Shown: piece after piece, positions 11,252-18,344 of the stretch
Numbering within the stretch: position 1 is the stretch's first letter
Layout: each line of letters opens with the position of its first letter
From: Acidobacteriaceae bacterium
Lineage (GTDB): Bacteria > Acidobacteriota > Terriglobia > Terriglobales > Acidobacteriaceae
Length of the DNA: 38,063 nucleotides
Direction of reading: 5' to 3'
NCBI GenBank assembly: GCA_025352065.1
Contig: JANXUC010000160.1
Location: forward strand, 1-38,063
Program-made: the position numbers and the translations under genes
Notes under the pieces: generated by a model
Databases searched by the model: none
Told to the model about the DNA's origin: nothing
Seen by the model: the letters and a program-made list of their open reading frames with translations, nothing else

Positions 11252-11302
11252 GCGGCTAAAGCCGCGGGATCTGGCGTCGTTTTTGCGGCGCTAAAGCGCC
11301 GC
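11252..11302. repeat. Two GGCTAAAGCC-type palindromes between fic and the S9 peptidase
   Basis: GCGGCT/AGCCGC around AA (11252-11265) and GCGGCGCT/AGCGCCGC around AA (11285-11302) stand side by side in the gap between two convergent genes. They share the core CTAAAG. The second is preceded by a short T-run (11280-11284), which could help termination of the leftward peptidase transcript only weakly, as it lies on the plus strand as T. Confidence 0.6.
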
Positions 11303-11362
11303 ACTACCCAAAACTGAGCTTGTGCGAAGTTGCCCCAAGAAAGAGGTTTAGCAACCCGCCCC

Positions 11363-13357
11363 CTATCTCGCTTTCGCAAACCATTCCTCGAACCACTCCA
11401 GCGTGCGCAGGGTGTAGTCGCGGGCGTCGGCGGGTTTTATGAAGAGGTGGCCTTCGTTCGGATAGACGACCAGTTTTGTCGGGATGTTCTGATTCGATAA
11501 CGCGTGCCACCACTCGACGGATTGTTCCATCGGCACTTCGCCGTCGCGGTCGCCTACCAGAATCAAGGTTGGAGTCTTCACGGCTTTCACCAAGTGCATA
11601 GGATCGCTCTTTTCGTAAACGGCGGGATCGTCATAGACGGACTTGCCGAAGAAGGGGATCATCCATTCGTCAATGTCGTTGAGGCCATAGTAACTTTGCC
11701 AGTTGGAGATGCCAGCGCCCGCTACGGCGGCTGCGAAGCGATGGGTTTGCGTGGTCGCCCACATGGCCATGTAGCCTCCATAGCTGTGGCCGCGAATGCC
11801 GATTCGTTTCGGGTCGATGGGATACTGTTTCGAAATCGCATCTATTCCCGTCATGATGTCGAGATAGTCGCCGCCGCCGAAATCTTTTACGTTGCCTTGC
11901 GTGAAGGCCTCTCCCTGACCGTAGCTGCCGCGCGGGTTGGGACAGAGAACGAAATATCCCATGGCGGATTCGGGGCCCATGACTTCTTCATCCCAGTGTG
12001 AGGTGCAGGCCCAGGAAGGACCTCCGTGTACGGTGACGACGAGGGGATAAGTCTTGCTGGGAACGTAGTCTTTCGGGAACATGAGCCAGCCTTGCACGCG
12101 TGTGGTGCCGTTGTTCCAATTCACGTTGCGAATTTCGCCCCACGCGGGCTTCAGGCTGGAGTTCAGATTCGTAAGTTGCTTCCAACTGCCAACGGGGCCA
12201 GCCCAGACTTCCGGCGCAGCGCTGGCGGACTGACGCACCATGGCCGTGACTGATCCATTGCTGGAAAACGCTGCGGCGGGAACCCAGGCATCGCTGACTG
12301 TGCCGGTCAGTTCTTCTCCGGACCAGAGTTTATGCGCGGCGCTTGCCTTGGAGTTCGGATCAGCACTCACTTCGGCGAAGCTGGAATTTCCACCTTCATT
12401 TTGGGCGAAAGCGATGCGGTCGGAGGAAGCCCACGCCAGCGCCGAGGGAGACGTTGTGCTATTGGGCGTGAGGTTTCGGGCGACGCCGCCGGCGGTCGAG
12501 ATCACCTGGATTTCGCCGCCGGTTAGGCCAGCATCGCTCATCAATCCCTCAATGACGGCGACGTTCTTGCCATCGGGAGAGATGCGCGGATTGGCGAGCT
12601 GCCACTTTGGCCTATAAATTTCACGTATCTTACCATTCGCCGCGTTCACCATGTAGAGACGCGCGATCCACCAGTTGGCGTCGCCGTTGCCGTGCGCCAG
12701 GATTGCAGCCCAGGATTTTCCGTCCGGGGTCCAATCGTATTCGTAAACGTAAACATCAGGAGCCGTGACCTGCGTTAGATGGTCGTTGGCTAAATCAATG
12801 GTCGCAATGCGTTGCTCGAAAATCTTCTCGTCGATTTCTCCAGCGAGGGGTGTCATCGGCTGCAACGGACCTGCAACGCGCGGCATTCCTTCCATAAAAA
12901 GTACCGCAAGTTTCGAGCCGTCCGGGGCGAAGCGCGGATCTTGCGCGTAGCCTTTGAGTTCGGCATGTTTGGCTAGGGAACTTCCGTCGGCGTTTGCGAT
13001 CCATACCTGGGCGGCGGGCACGTCGCCAGGAAGATCGGCGAGGAAGGCTATACGCTTCCCATCCGGAGACCAAGCCGCCTCCCGGAGCGGGAGACGGCCT
13101 TCGACGGCGATGGAGTGGGAAGAACCGCCATTCGCGGCGATGACCGCGAGCTCTCCATTGACGATGTATGCAACTTGCGTTCCATCGGGAGAAAGCGCTA
13201 CGCGATCAATTTTCTTTGCATGCGGCATGGAGTCGACTGCCGCTGCGGCACGAGATGCTGTTCCATTTTGCGCAACAACTGAAGCGGTCAGGAAGACGAA
13301 CGCGAGTGCGCAAGGGATCTTTGAGCGCCGGAAAGGTGAATTCTTGGGTGCAATCAT
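11363..13357 (-). CDS. Exported S9-family serine peptidase (prolyl oligopeptidase type)
   Basis: The product (664 residues) has a signal peptide (hydrophobic ALAFVFLTASVVAQ after basic residues), then an N-terminal WD40/PD40-like propeller with repeats such as VALSPDGTQVAYIV, AAWSPDGKRIAFLA and PRFAPDGSKLAVLF, and a C-terminal alpha/beta-hydrolase domain. The catalytic triad is visible: GHSYGG (Ser about 525), GDRDGEVP (Asp about 605) and NEGHLF (His 637). Such enzymes cut short peptides, with the propeller limiting access; acylaminoacyl-peptidase or dipeptidyl-peptidase activity is possible. It would act in the periplasm. I see no binding site before the ATG at 13357. The neighbours give no clear functional link. 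Confidence 0.92.
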   Translation of the reverse strand: MIAPKNSPFRRSKIPCALAFVFLTASVVAQNGTASRAAAAVDSMPHAKKIDRVALSPDGTQVAYIVNGELAVIAANGGSSHSIAVEGRLPLREAAWSPDGKRIAFLADLPGDVPAAQVWIANADGSSLAKHAELKGYAQDPRFAPDGSKLAVLFMEGMPRVAGPLQPMTPLAGEIDEKIFEQRIATIDLANDHLTQVTAPDVYVYEYDWTPDGKSWAAILAHGNGDANWWIARLYMVNAANGKIREIYRPKWQLANPRISPDGKNVAVIEGLMSDAGLTGGEIQVISTAGGVARNLTPNSTTSPSALAWASSDRIAFAQNEGGNSSFAEVSADPNSKASAAHKLWSGEELTGTVSDAWVPAAAFSSNGSVTAMVRQSASAAPEVWAGPVGSWKQLTNLNSSLKPAWGEIRNVNWNNGTTRVQGWLMFPKDYVPSKTYPLVVTVHGGPSWACTSHWDEEVMGPESAMGYFVLCPNPRGSYGQGEAFTQGNVKDFGGGDYLDIMTGIDAISKQYPIDPKRIGIRGHSYGGYMAMWATTQTHRFAAAVAGAGISNWQSYYGLNDIDEWMIPFFGKSVYDDPAVYEKSDPMHLVKAVKTPTLILVGDRDGEVPMEQSVEWWHALSNQNIPTKLVVYPNEGHLFIKPADARDYTLRTLEWFEEWFAKAR

Positions 13358-13446
13358 ATCGGGAGCAGTATAGCTTAGTAGGCCCTGCCTTCAGGGGCGA
13401 GATCAAGCAAAGCTGAGCCGGAAGGCCCAACAATTCCGTCAGAGGA

Positions 13447-14934
13447 CTAAACGGTCGCCATCAAAGTCATGCACGAAGTGTCTTGAGGATGCTGTTGCAG
13501 CGCGCCCAAGAGCTTAGCGACTACATCGGCTGCACTGTAAGAATGCTGGCCCTCGGGAAGGAACTGCGGGATCGTTTTCAAGTCATCACCCGACGTGATC
13601 AAACCGACTTCGACGTGCTTGCCGACGCGGACCTGGGAGTGGCCAATATTGGCCAGTAGCGCGTTGCACAGGCATTTCCGGCCTGCTGTGTTTTCCGGTT
13701 TCCCGCCTTTGGAAACGTACACTGAGACGGGCTCTCCCGGACAACGGTAGTCAACTTCGCCGTCTTCGGTACGATAAGCCTCGCGCAAAAATCCCAAATC
13801 GCAGATGCGAGGCCTCGCAGCACAAATTTCGGGGTCGGACAACGTCCCTTCCAACTGCGCAACTTTGAACGGAAAGCCTGTCGGCGAGGCGAGCGGATCC
13901 GTAAATACTGCGGCTTTTCCTTTGATTGCATGTTCCAATAATGCATGTTTGTAGTCTTGCCGCAAACCGGATTCCTCGCAAAACGCGAATGCCGTCCCTA
14001 CCTGCACTCCGGTCGCGCCAGCGGCCAGAGCGGCTATTACCTTCTCCGGATGTCCGTACTCTCCCGCCAACCAGAACGGCAGACCAAGCTCGCGAATCTT
14101 TTCGAGATCAACCTCGTCGCGCTCGCCATACAGAGGCTCGCCCGCCGCATTCAGCGCCAATTTCCCGCGTGGAGGCGCATTGTGACCGCCCGCTCGCGGA
14201 CCTTCAATCACAAAGCCATCCACTTTGCCGTTGGCCTTCTTCACCATAGTTGTCGCCAAAGTATTGGAAGCGATAATCGCCAGAAACTTAGGCCTCATTA
14301 GAGGCGGCGATTCGGCGTTACGGTCGTCCTCACCCATGAACTCTCGCGGGGCAAATGTGATGGTGTTATCGTCGCCCGGCTGCGCGCCCGTCACATAGAG
14401 TTCGTAGCTGGCAGCCTCATGCCGCGCCAGCTTATCCAGCACGCCGGGAATCTTCAGCGGGATGCCCGCACCCATCAGCACATAGCTCACACCAGCCAAC
14501 ATAGCTCCATAAAGACTGGGCAGATGCGGTATTTGCACTTTTTCCAGATAGTTGATGCCGACCGCGTTCTCGTGACCTTCTCGCGCCAGAAAAACTTCCA
14601 CGAAATTGGCGACGATGCACAGTTCTTTCAACTCGCGCGGACTGTCTTTGGAGTGCATCGGAAGAGTTTTGTAGGAATCGGTCGCTTGTTTCCCGTTTGG
14701 AATGAAGTATTCCCGCAGCACCCGTTCCGCCATCGCGCGCGCAGGAAAATGTTCGAGCGCATGCCGCATGTGCCCGCCTGGATCTCCGTCTTGGAGACGT
14801 CTAGCCAGAATCTGATCCAGCGCGGTGCCAGACACAACTCCAAGATGGCCCAGTTGAGACACTGCGCGCGCCAGCCGCCAGTCGGAGACGCCAGCACCCA
14901 TGCCACCTTGAATCAGAATTGGAAAACCGCTCAT
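13447..14934 (-). CDS. Nitronate monooxygenase-like FMN flavoprotein
   Basis: The 495-residue product has the NMO/2-nitropropane dioxygenase-type TIM barrel: it starts MSGFPILIQGGMGAGVSDWRLA, and has GFVIEGPRAGGHNAPP and AAGATGVQVGTAF, which form the FMN-binding site in this family. Typical nitronate monooxygenases have 320-370 residues; this one carries an extra C-terminal section with several cysteines (ICAARPRIC, RCPGEP, RKCLCNALLANIGH). It belongs to a longer subgroup whose substrate I cannot name. The frame is open to 15090, but the ATG at 14934 begins the barrel; another ATG lies at 14964. A CRP-type palindrome is centred about 65 bases upstream. Confidence 0.8.
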   Translation of the reverse strand: MSGFPILIQGGMGAGVSDWRLARAVSQLGHLGVVSGTALDQILARRLQDGDPGGHMRHALEHFPARAMAERVLREYFIPNGKQATDSYKTLPMHSKDSPRELKELCIVANFVEVFLAREGHENAVGINYLEKVQIPHLPSLYGAMLAGVSYVLMGAGIPLKIPGVLDKLARHEAASYELYVTGAQPGDDNTITFAPREFMGEDDRNAESPPLMRPKFLAIIASNTLATTMVKKANGKVDGFVIEGPRAGGHNAPPRGKLALNAAGEPLYGERDEVDLEKIRELGLPFWLAGEYGHPEKVIAALAAGATGVQVGTAFAFCEESGLRQDYKHALLEHAIKGKAAVFTDPLASPTGFPFKVAQLEGTLSDPEICAARPRICDLGFLREAYRTEDGEVDYRCPGEPVSVYVSKGGKPENTAGRKCLCNALLANIGHSQVRVGKHVEVGLITSGDDLKTIPQFLPEGQHSYSAADVVAKLLGALQQHPQDTSCMTLMATV

Positions 14935-14991
14935 GATTTGAGTGTGGCAGCTTTCCTGCGGCATGTTTGTGAGAGTTTTGTAATTAAAAAA

Positions 14992-15007
14992 TGTGACGGG
15001 GATCACA
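14992..15007. promoter_or_regulatory. Perfect CRP/FNR-family type site TGTGA-N6-TCACA
   Basis: TGTGA at 14992-14996 and TCACA at 15003-15007 flank CGGGGA, giving the exact CRP consensus. The site lies in the gap between the arsA remnant and the nitronate monooxygenase-like gene, about 60-75 bases before the latter's start. No regulator gene is in the window. Function as an activator site is inference. Confidence 0.5.
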
Positions 15008-15098
15008 AAGATGCCTAAGTCCCGCCTTTGCAGCAGCTCAGAATTCGACACTCGTTGGAAAAACTCCTGCCCGGATAACTCAGCCACCATTCAGCTCA

Positions 15099-16124
15099 TT
15101 AGCGGACGGCGAGTTCGCCCAAGAGCCTCTCGAGCCCTTCCGCTCCGACGGGCGGCTCGGCCTGCCACGGGATTAGGACTAGTTTCTGCGCCAGCTTGTC
15201 CCGAACTTCCGCAATGTAGCGCCACTCCAGCGCGCCGCGTTCGGCCAGCACGGGATCCTGCGTTCCGGTGGCACAAAAGCTCTGGTTGATGACCCACGCG
15301 TAAGGCGTGATCCCTGCACGCTGCAGGTCCTCCCGCAGGCGCGCTGCCTCGTGCACGGGCGTGGCTTCCGGCAAGGTCACCAGAATGATGCGCGTGAAGT
15401 TGGCGTCTCGCAACTGCGGCAACAACCGGCGCACGCTGTCGGGAATGTAGCTTAGGTTGCGCGCCACGTCCCGGTGATAAGCTTCGGCCGCATCCAGGAA
15501 CAACAGGGTGTGCCCGGTGGGAGCCGTATCAATTACCACAAAACCGTCGTTGCCTTCGTCCACGCAGCGGGCGAAAGCGCGAAAAATCGCAATCTCCTCG
15601 GTACACGGCGAGCGAAGATCCTCTTCCAGCAGCGCCCGGCCCGTCTCGTCCAAATCGCGACCGGACTCCGCCAATACCTTCTTTGCGTAGGCAAGGGTTT
15701 CCGCAATTGGATCAATGCGTGAAACGCGGAGGCCGGGAATATCTCCCCTCAAAGTGAACTGGAGGTGAGCCGCAGGGTCAGTGGTTGTCAGATGCACGCG
15801 ATGCCCGCTGCTTGCGAGTTCCAAAGCTAGCGCGGCGGCGACAGTCGTTTTTCCAACCCCGCCCTTACCCATCGTCATAAGCACGCCCTTGCCGCGGGAA
15901 AGCAATTCTGGAACAAGGGATGCGAGCGGCGCTGGGAAGTTCTGGAGATTCTCCGCATGCCGCGTTGACCGTTTTGTTGTTGCATTTACGGAATGGCTAC
16001 TCCCCAATTCACGCAGTGCAGCGATTCCGATGAGAGCCCGCGGAACCAATGGCACTTCGATTCTGGGAAGTACTTTCAGTCCCGGCGGCAGAGCTGCAAG
16101 CGCCTGCTGGCCTTTAGCTTCCAA
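15099..16124 (-). CDS. arsA: ArsA-family ATPase reduced to its second half
   Basis: Full ArsA ATPases, which drive arsenite efflux, have two homologous halves, A1 and A2. Here residues 1-45 match the very end of A1 (KVLPRIEVPLVPRALIGI), the linker follows, and residues about 78-341 are a complete A2: P-loop GKGGVGKTT (86-94), LTTTDPAAHL, SPCTEEIA (C174, equivalent to the A2 arsenite cysteine) and DTAPTGHT (199-206). The A1 P-loop and the two A1 cysteines are missing. In-frame A1 homology continues a few codons upstream to a TAG. The start is TTG 16124 with no binding site. It may be a pseudogene, or may work as a homodimer like single-domain Get3/ArsA proteins. Confidence 0.72.
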   Translation of the reverse strand: MEAKGQQALAALPPGLKVLPRIEVPLVPRALIGIAALRELGSSHSVNATTKRSTRHAENLQNFPAPLASLVPELLSRGKGVLMTMGKGGVGKTTVAAALALELASSGHRVHLTTTDPAAHLQFTLRGDIPGLRVSRIDPIAETLAYAKKVLAESGRDLDETGRALLEEDLRSPCTEEIAIFRAFARCVDEGNDGFVVIDTAPTGHTLLFLDAAEAYHRDVARNLSYIPDSVRRLLPQLRDANFTRIILVTLPEATPVHEAARLREDLQRAGITPYAWVINQSFCATGTQDPVLAERGALEWRYIAEVRDKLAQKLVLIPWQAEPPVGAEGLERLLGELAVR

Positions 16125-16156
16125 TGCATCTGCGATAGCGTCACCCCTGCACGCGG

Positions 16157-16245
16157 CTGACTACGCAACCGACTCGAGTGGAGAAGGTGAGCGGCTTGTG
16201 GGCCATGAATATCGATCCCGAGGAAGCGGCGCGCAAGGGACGAAG
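16157..16245 (+). pseudogene. Inverted fragment of an arsA A1 domain
   Basis: On the plus strand, opposite to the other ars pieces, about 30 codons read RLTTQPTRVEKVSG then LWAMNIDPEEAARKG. This matches the A1 segment following the DPASN region of ArsA (E. coli plasmid R773: VPGLSALEIDPQAAA). The frame has no start or P-loop. It lies between the arsD start and the A1 end, both on the minus strand, so an inversion accompanied the deletion. The match is from memory of the ArsA sequence, not from a search. Confidence 0.55.
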
Positions 16246-16261
16246 TGCCTGCCGCTGGTGC

Positions 16262-16333
16262 CGGGTCCACACTGGGACCGCACACGCCGGTGGAGCAGCA
16301 CATCGCGGGATCGAATACTTGAAGCTTTACCAT
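16262..16333 (-). pseudogene. arsD: N-terminal remnant of arsD
   Basis: ArsD is a chaperone that hands As(III) to ArsA. From ATG 16333 (AAGGGAA upstream as binding site) the frame reads MVKLQVFDPAMCCSTGVCG then PSVDP, with C12, C13 and C18 exactly where the ArsD metal-binding cysteines lie. Homology ends after about 24 codons. The frame runs on to 16076 with unrelated sequence overlapping the inverted arsA piece. A normal ArsD has about 110-120 residues, so this is a remnant. Confidence 0.7.
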
Positions 16334-16406
16334 CGCAGTTTTCCCTTCTGGCTGGGTTGGCGCAATTACACCTGTATTTGAGGATAGTTTTTTGCGAACA
16401 AAACGA

Positions 16407-16422
16407 TGTGACGGCGGTCACT
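16407..16422. promoter_or_regulatory. CRP/FNR-family type site between arsD remnant and MOSC gene
   Basis: TGTGA (16407-16411), CGGCGG, TCACT (16418-16422): one base off the CRP palindrome. It lies between divergent starts, about 75 bases before the arsD remnant and 45-80 bases before the MOSC gene. It resembles the site at 14992-15007 (both contain GTGACGG). Confidence 0.4.
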
Positions 16423-16502
16423 CGCTCTGCCACCTGCCTTTTCCACAATCCCTGCAAGACGGCTGCATGACTTATGAGATAGTCGAAGCAGAATCCTTGC
16501 CG

Positions 16503-17147
16503 ATGCACGTAGCTGAACTCTGGCGTTATCCCGTGAAATCGATGGGCGGCGAAAAGCTTGATCGCGCCGTGCTCAGTGCTCTTGGCATTGCGGGGGATCG
16601 CGTCGTCCACGTGGAGAATGCGGAAGGCCGCTTCATCACATCTCGCACCCATCCGCGCTTGCTGGGCCATCATGCAGCGCTGGATGCCGCCGGCGAGCCT
16701 AAGATCGACAATTTAGTGTGGACGGATCCTACGGTGCTCAAGCAGGTTGTGAGCATTGTCGGGCCGGGCGCGCGTCTGGTTCGCGACGATTCCGCCGAGC
16801 GCTTTGACATCCTCCCCCTGCTGGTGGCGACCGATGGGGCGATTGCAGCCTTCGGCCATGACAGCAGACGGCTGCGGCCTAACATCATAATTGGCGGAGT
16901 GGATGGCTTAGCGGAACGCTCATGGGAAGGCCAGCAGTTGAGAATTGGAGATGTGCTCATCGGAATCGATGATTTGCGTGGCCGCTGCGTGATGACCACG
17001 TTCGATCCCGATACGTTGGAGCAAAATCCGAAGGTGCTGCGAGAAATCGTGCAAAAATTCGGAGGCAAGCTCGCCTTGAACTGCTACGTGCTCGATGGCG
17101 GCGAGATTCGCGTCGGAGACAGCGCGGAGCTGGTTAAGAGCTCCTAG
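16503..17147 (+). CDS. MOSC-domain protein
   Basis: MOSC proteins are related to the C-terminus of molybdenum-cofactor sulfurase and to mARC, and bind sulfur or molybdenum cofactor through a conserved cysteine. The product (214 residues from ATG 16503) has the MOSC N-terminal barrel (HVAELWRYPVKSMGGE; VVHVENAEGRFITSR) and the MOSC domain (LRGRCVMTTFDPDT with C162, LREIVQKFGG, GEIRVGDSAEL). The ATG at 16503 begins the conserved sequence; an ATG at 16467 in the same frame is also possible, and neither has a strong binding site. Its exact substrate is unknown. It converges with the next gene. Confidence 0.82.
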   Translation: MHVAELWRYPVKSMGGEKLDRAVLSALGIAGDRVVHVENAEGRFITSRTHPRLLGHHAALDAAGEPKIDNLVWTDPTVLKQVVSIVGPGARLVRDDSAERFDILPLLVATDGAIAAFGHDSRRLRPNIIIGGVDGLAERSWEGQQLRIGDVLIGIDDLRGRCVMTTFDPDTLEQNPKVLREIVQKFGGKLALNCYVLDGGEIRVGDSAELVKSS

Positions 17148-17159
17148 CGCATTCCCAAA

Positions 17160-17525
17160 CTATTTCGTATCGATCTTCAAATTCACGTTGATCTGATTGC
17201 GCGAATCGAACTGGCCCACGCTCTTCACGTCGCTCTTGTGGCCCTGCGATTGAGCGTAAATCTCATAATCCGTATTGGAAGCGATGCCCGGGAAACGGTA
17301 GTCACCGTCCTTGCCAGCGATATACGTCTTCACAGCGCGGGTACGGGTGTTGGTGAGATACACCACGGCGCCAGCAACCGGATTGTCCTGTGGATCGAGT
17401 ACGCGGCCAGTCAACACTTTGGACTGCGGCTCGTCCTTAAAAGGCTCCGGGGACGGGACGGGCATGGCTACGGCCATCGCCGTCATAATCATCAGGATGG
17501 ATGCAAGCGCTAATGCTTTCTTCAC
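17160..17525 (-). CDS. Small exported protein with carboxypeptidase-regulatory-like domain
   Basis: The product (121 residues) has a signal peptide (VKKALALASILMIMTAMAVA) and one Ig-like carboxypeptidase regulatory-type domain: VLTGRVLDPQDNPVAGAVVYL, then DGDYRFPGIASNTDYEI, then a C-terminal strand. Such domains are common in exported acidobacterial proteins and probably mediate binding or folding. The TTG at 17537 is part of the strong binding site TTGGAGG, so the GTG at 17525 is the start. It lies downstream of a gene with a similar fold and may form an operon with it. Confidence 0.78.
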   Translation of the reverse strand: MKKALALASILMIMTAMAVAMPVPSPEPFKDEPQSKVLTGRVLDPQDNPVAGAVVYLTNTRTRAVKTYIAGKDGDYRFPGIASNTDYEIYAQSQGHKSDVKSVGQFDSRNQINVNLKIDTK

Positions 17526-17550
17526 GTTGGCCTCCAAGGCAAGCTTCTGT

Positions 17551-17991
17551 TTACTGTTTTGTTAGATGCAGTCCGGTGTCAATCCGCTCATCAAATTCAA
17601 TGTGAACTGCAACCGGCTCTTTCGGCGGTAAACCTATGATTTTATGGAACTTGCCAGACTTGAGGTCACCCGTAAGCTCATAATCGGCCTTCCCGGGAGG
17701 CACATGGAAGGAGAACTCTCCGTGGTGGTCCGAGAAGGCCTCCCAGCGGGCCTTCTTATCGCCAACGCGGTGCAGATGGACATGGACTCCAAATACGGGG
17801 TGGCTGTTAGCGTCCCAGGCCGTCCCAAAGACGATGGCATAGGGCTTGGAGGGGTTTGGCGTTTTTGCCGGATGGCTGGCAGTCTGTGCGGAAACCGCAC
17901 ATAAGCAGCCGAAGAGCACGAGCGCCGCATGGGATACCCTCCTCCGGCGTACGGCGAAGGGCTGGAGGCAAGCGCAGGCGACGTGCGCCAC
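17551..17991 (-). CDS. Exported protein with carboxypeptidase-regulatory-like domain, probably frameshifted start
   Basis: The mature part has a beta-sandwich pattern like its neighbour: AIVFGTAWDANSHPVFGVHVHL, then DHHGEFSFHVPPGKADYEL. It follows a signal peptide (LVLFGCLCAVSAQ). In this frame the only usable start is GTG 17991, giving an odd N-terminus (VAHVACACLQPFAVRRRR). A strong site, GGAGGAGGG, with ATG at 17930-17928, lies one frame off: adding one base after about codon 2 would give MRR followed directly by the signal peptide. A one-base loss (mutation or sequencing error) near 17922 is therefore likely. The domain is seen; the frameshift is inference. Confidence 0.6.
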   Translation of the reverse strand: MAHVACACLQPFAVRRRRVSHAALVLFGCLCAVSAQTASHPAKTPNPSKPYAIVFGTAWDANSHPVFGVHVHLHRVGDKKARWEAFSDHHGEFSFHVPPGKADYELTGDLKSGKFHKIIGLPPKEPVAVHIEFDERIDTGLHLTKQ

Positions 17992-18001
17992 GCTAGGGTG
18001 G

Positions 18002-18208
18002 CTAGTAGTCTCCGTCTTCGTCTTCCTCGTCCTTCTCGTCATCGTCGACATCGTCCTCGTAGCCCTCGCCCACCGCCTTCAGCTCCAGCGGACTGGCCTT
18101 AACCACCTCAAAGTCGGTGCCGCACTCGACGCAGGAAACAACTTCACCTTCGTCAATCTCATCTTCGTCAAAATCCAGCTTGCTCTCGCATTCAGGGCAA
18201 GAAACCAT
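18002..18208 (-). CDS. LysW-like zinc ribbon protein with acidic tail
   Basis: The 68-residue product starts MVSCPECESKLDFDEDEIDE, has a second pair CVECG, and continues FEVVKASPLELKAV. This is the pattern of LysW, the amino-group carrier protein of lysine/arginine biosynthesis in Thermus and archaea. True LysW ends in EDWGE, whose Glu carries the substrate; here the tail is a run of Asp/Glu ending in DGDY, so that role is doubtful. No lysX, lysZ or argC homologue is near. The start is ATG 18208 with GGAGGG four bases upstream; a frame extension to 18241 is unlikely. A good promoter precedes it. The two downstream exported proteins may be cotranscribed. Confidence 0.75.
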   Translation of the reverse strand: MVSCPECESKLDFDEDEIDEGEVVSCVECGTDFEVVKASPLELKAVGEGYEDDVDDDEKDEEDEDGDY

Positions 18209-18243
18209 AAATCCCTCCGTCGGTATGAAAAGGCTCCTCATAA

Positions 18244-18272
18244 TATTTAGAGTTTCCGCACGGCCTCGTCAA
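18244..18272 (-). promoter_or_regulatory. Promoter of the LysW-like gene
   Basis: On the minus strand TTGACG (18272-18267) and TAAATA (18249-18244) are exactly 17 bases apart. Transcription would start near 18237, giving a leader of about 30 bases that contains GGAGGG. It lies in the 136-base gap to the divergent M28 peptidase. Confidence 0.6.
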
Positions 18273-18344
18273 GGGTTGTCTTGCAAAATTTGCGCCATTC
18301 GATTGGCAGCGCCTATTCTGGGAGCATCCTTATCTGGGGTGCAA

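Noticed and set aside
16178-16381. Plus-strand frame of 67 codons as an independent small gene
   Set aside because: Its recognisable part is an arsA A1 fragment without start or P-loop; the rest is antisense to the arsD remnant.
17634-17930. 98-codon frame starting at an ATG with the strong site GGAGGAGGG
   Set aside because: The encoded protein has no plausible fold and the exported beta-sandwich lies one frame over; the start signal is better explained as belonging to that gene with a one-base loss.
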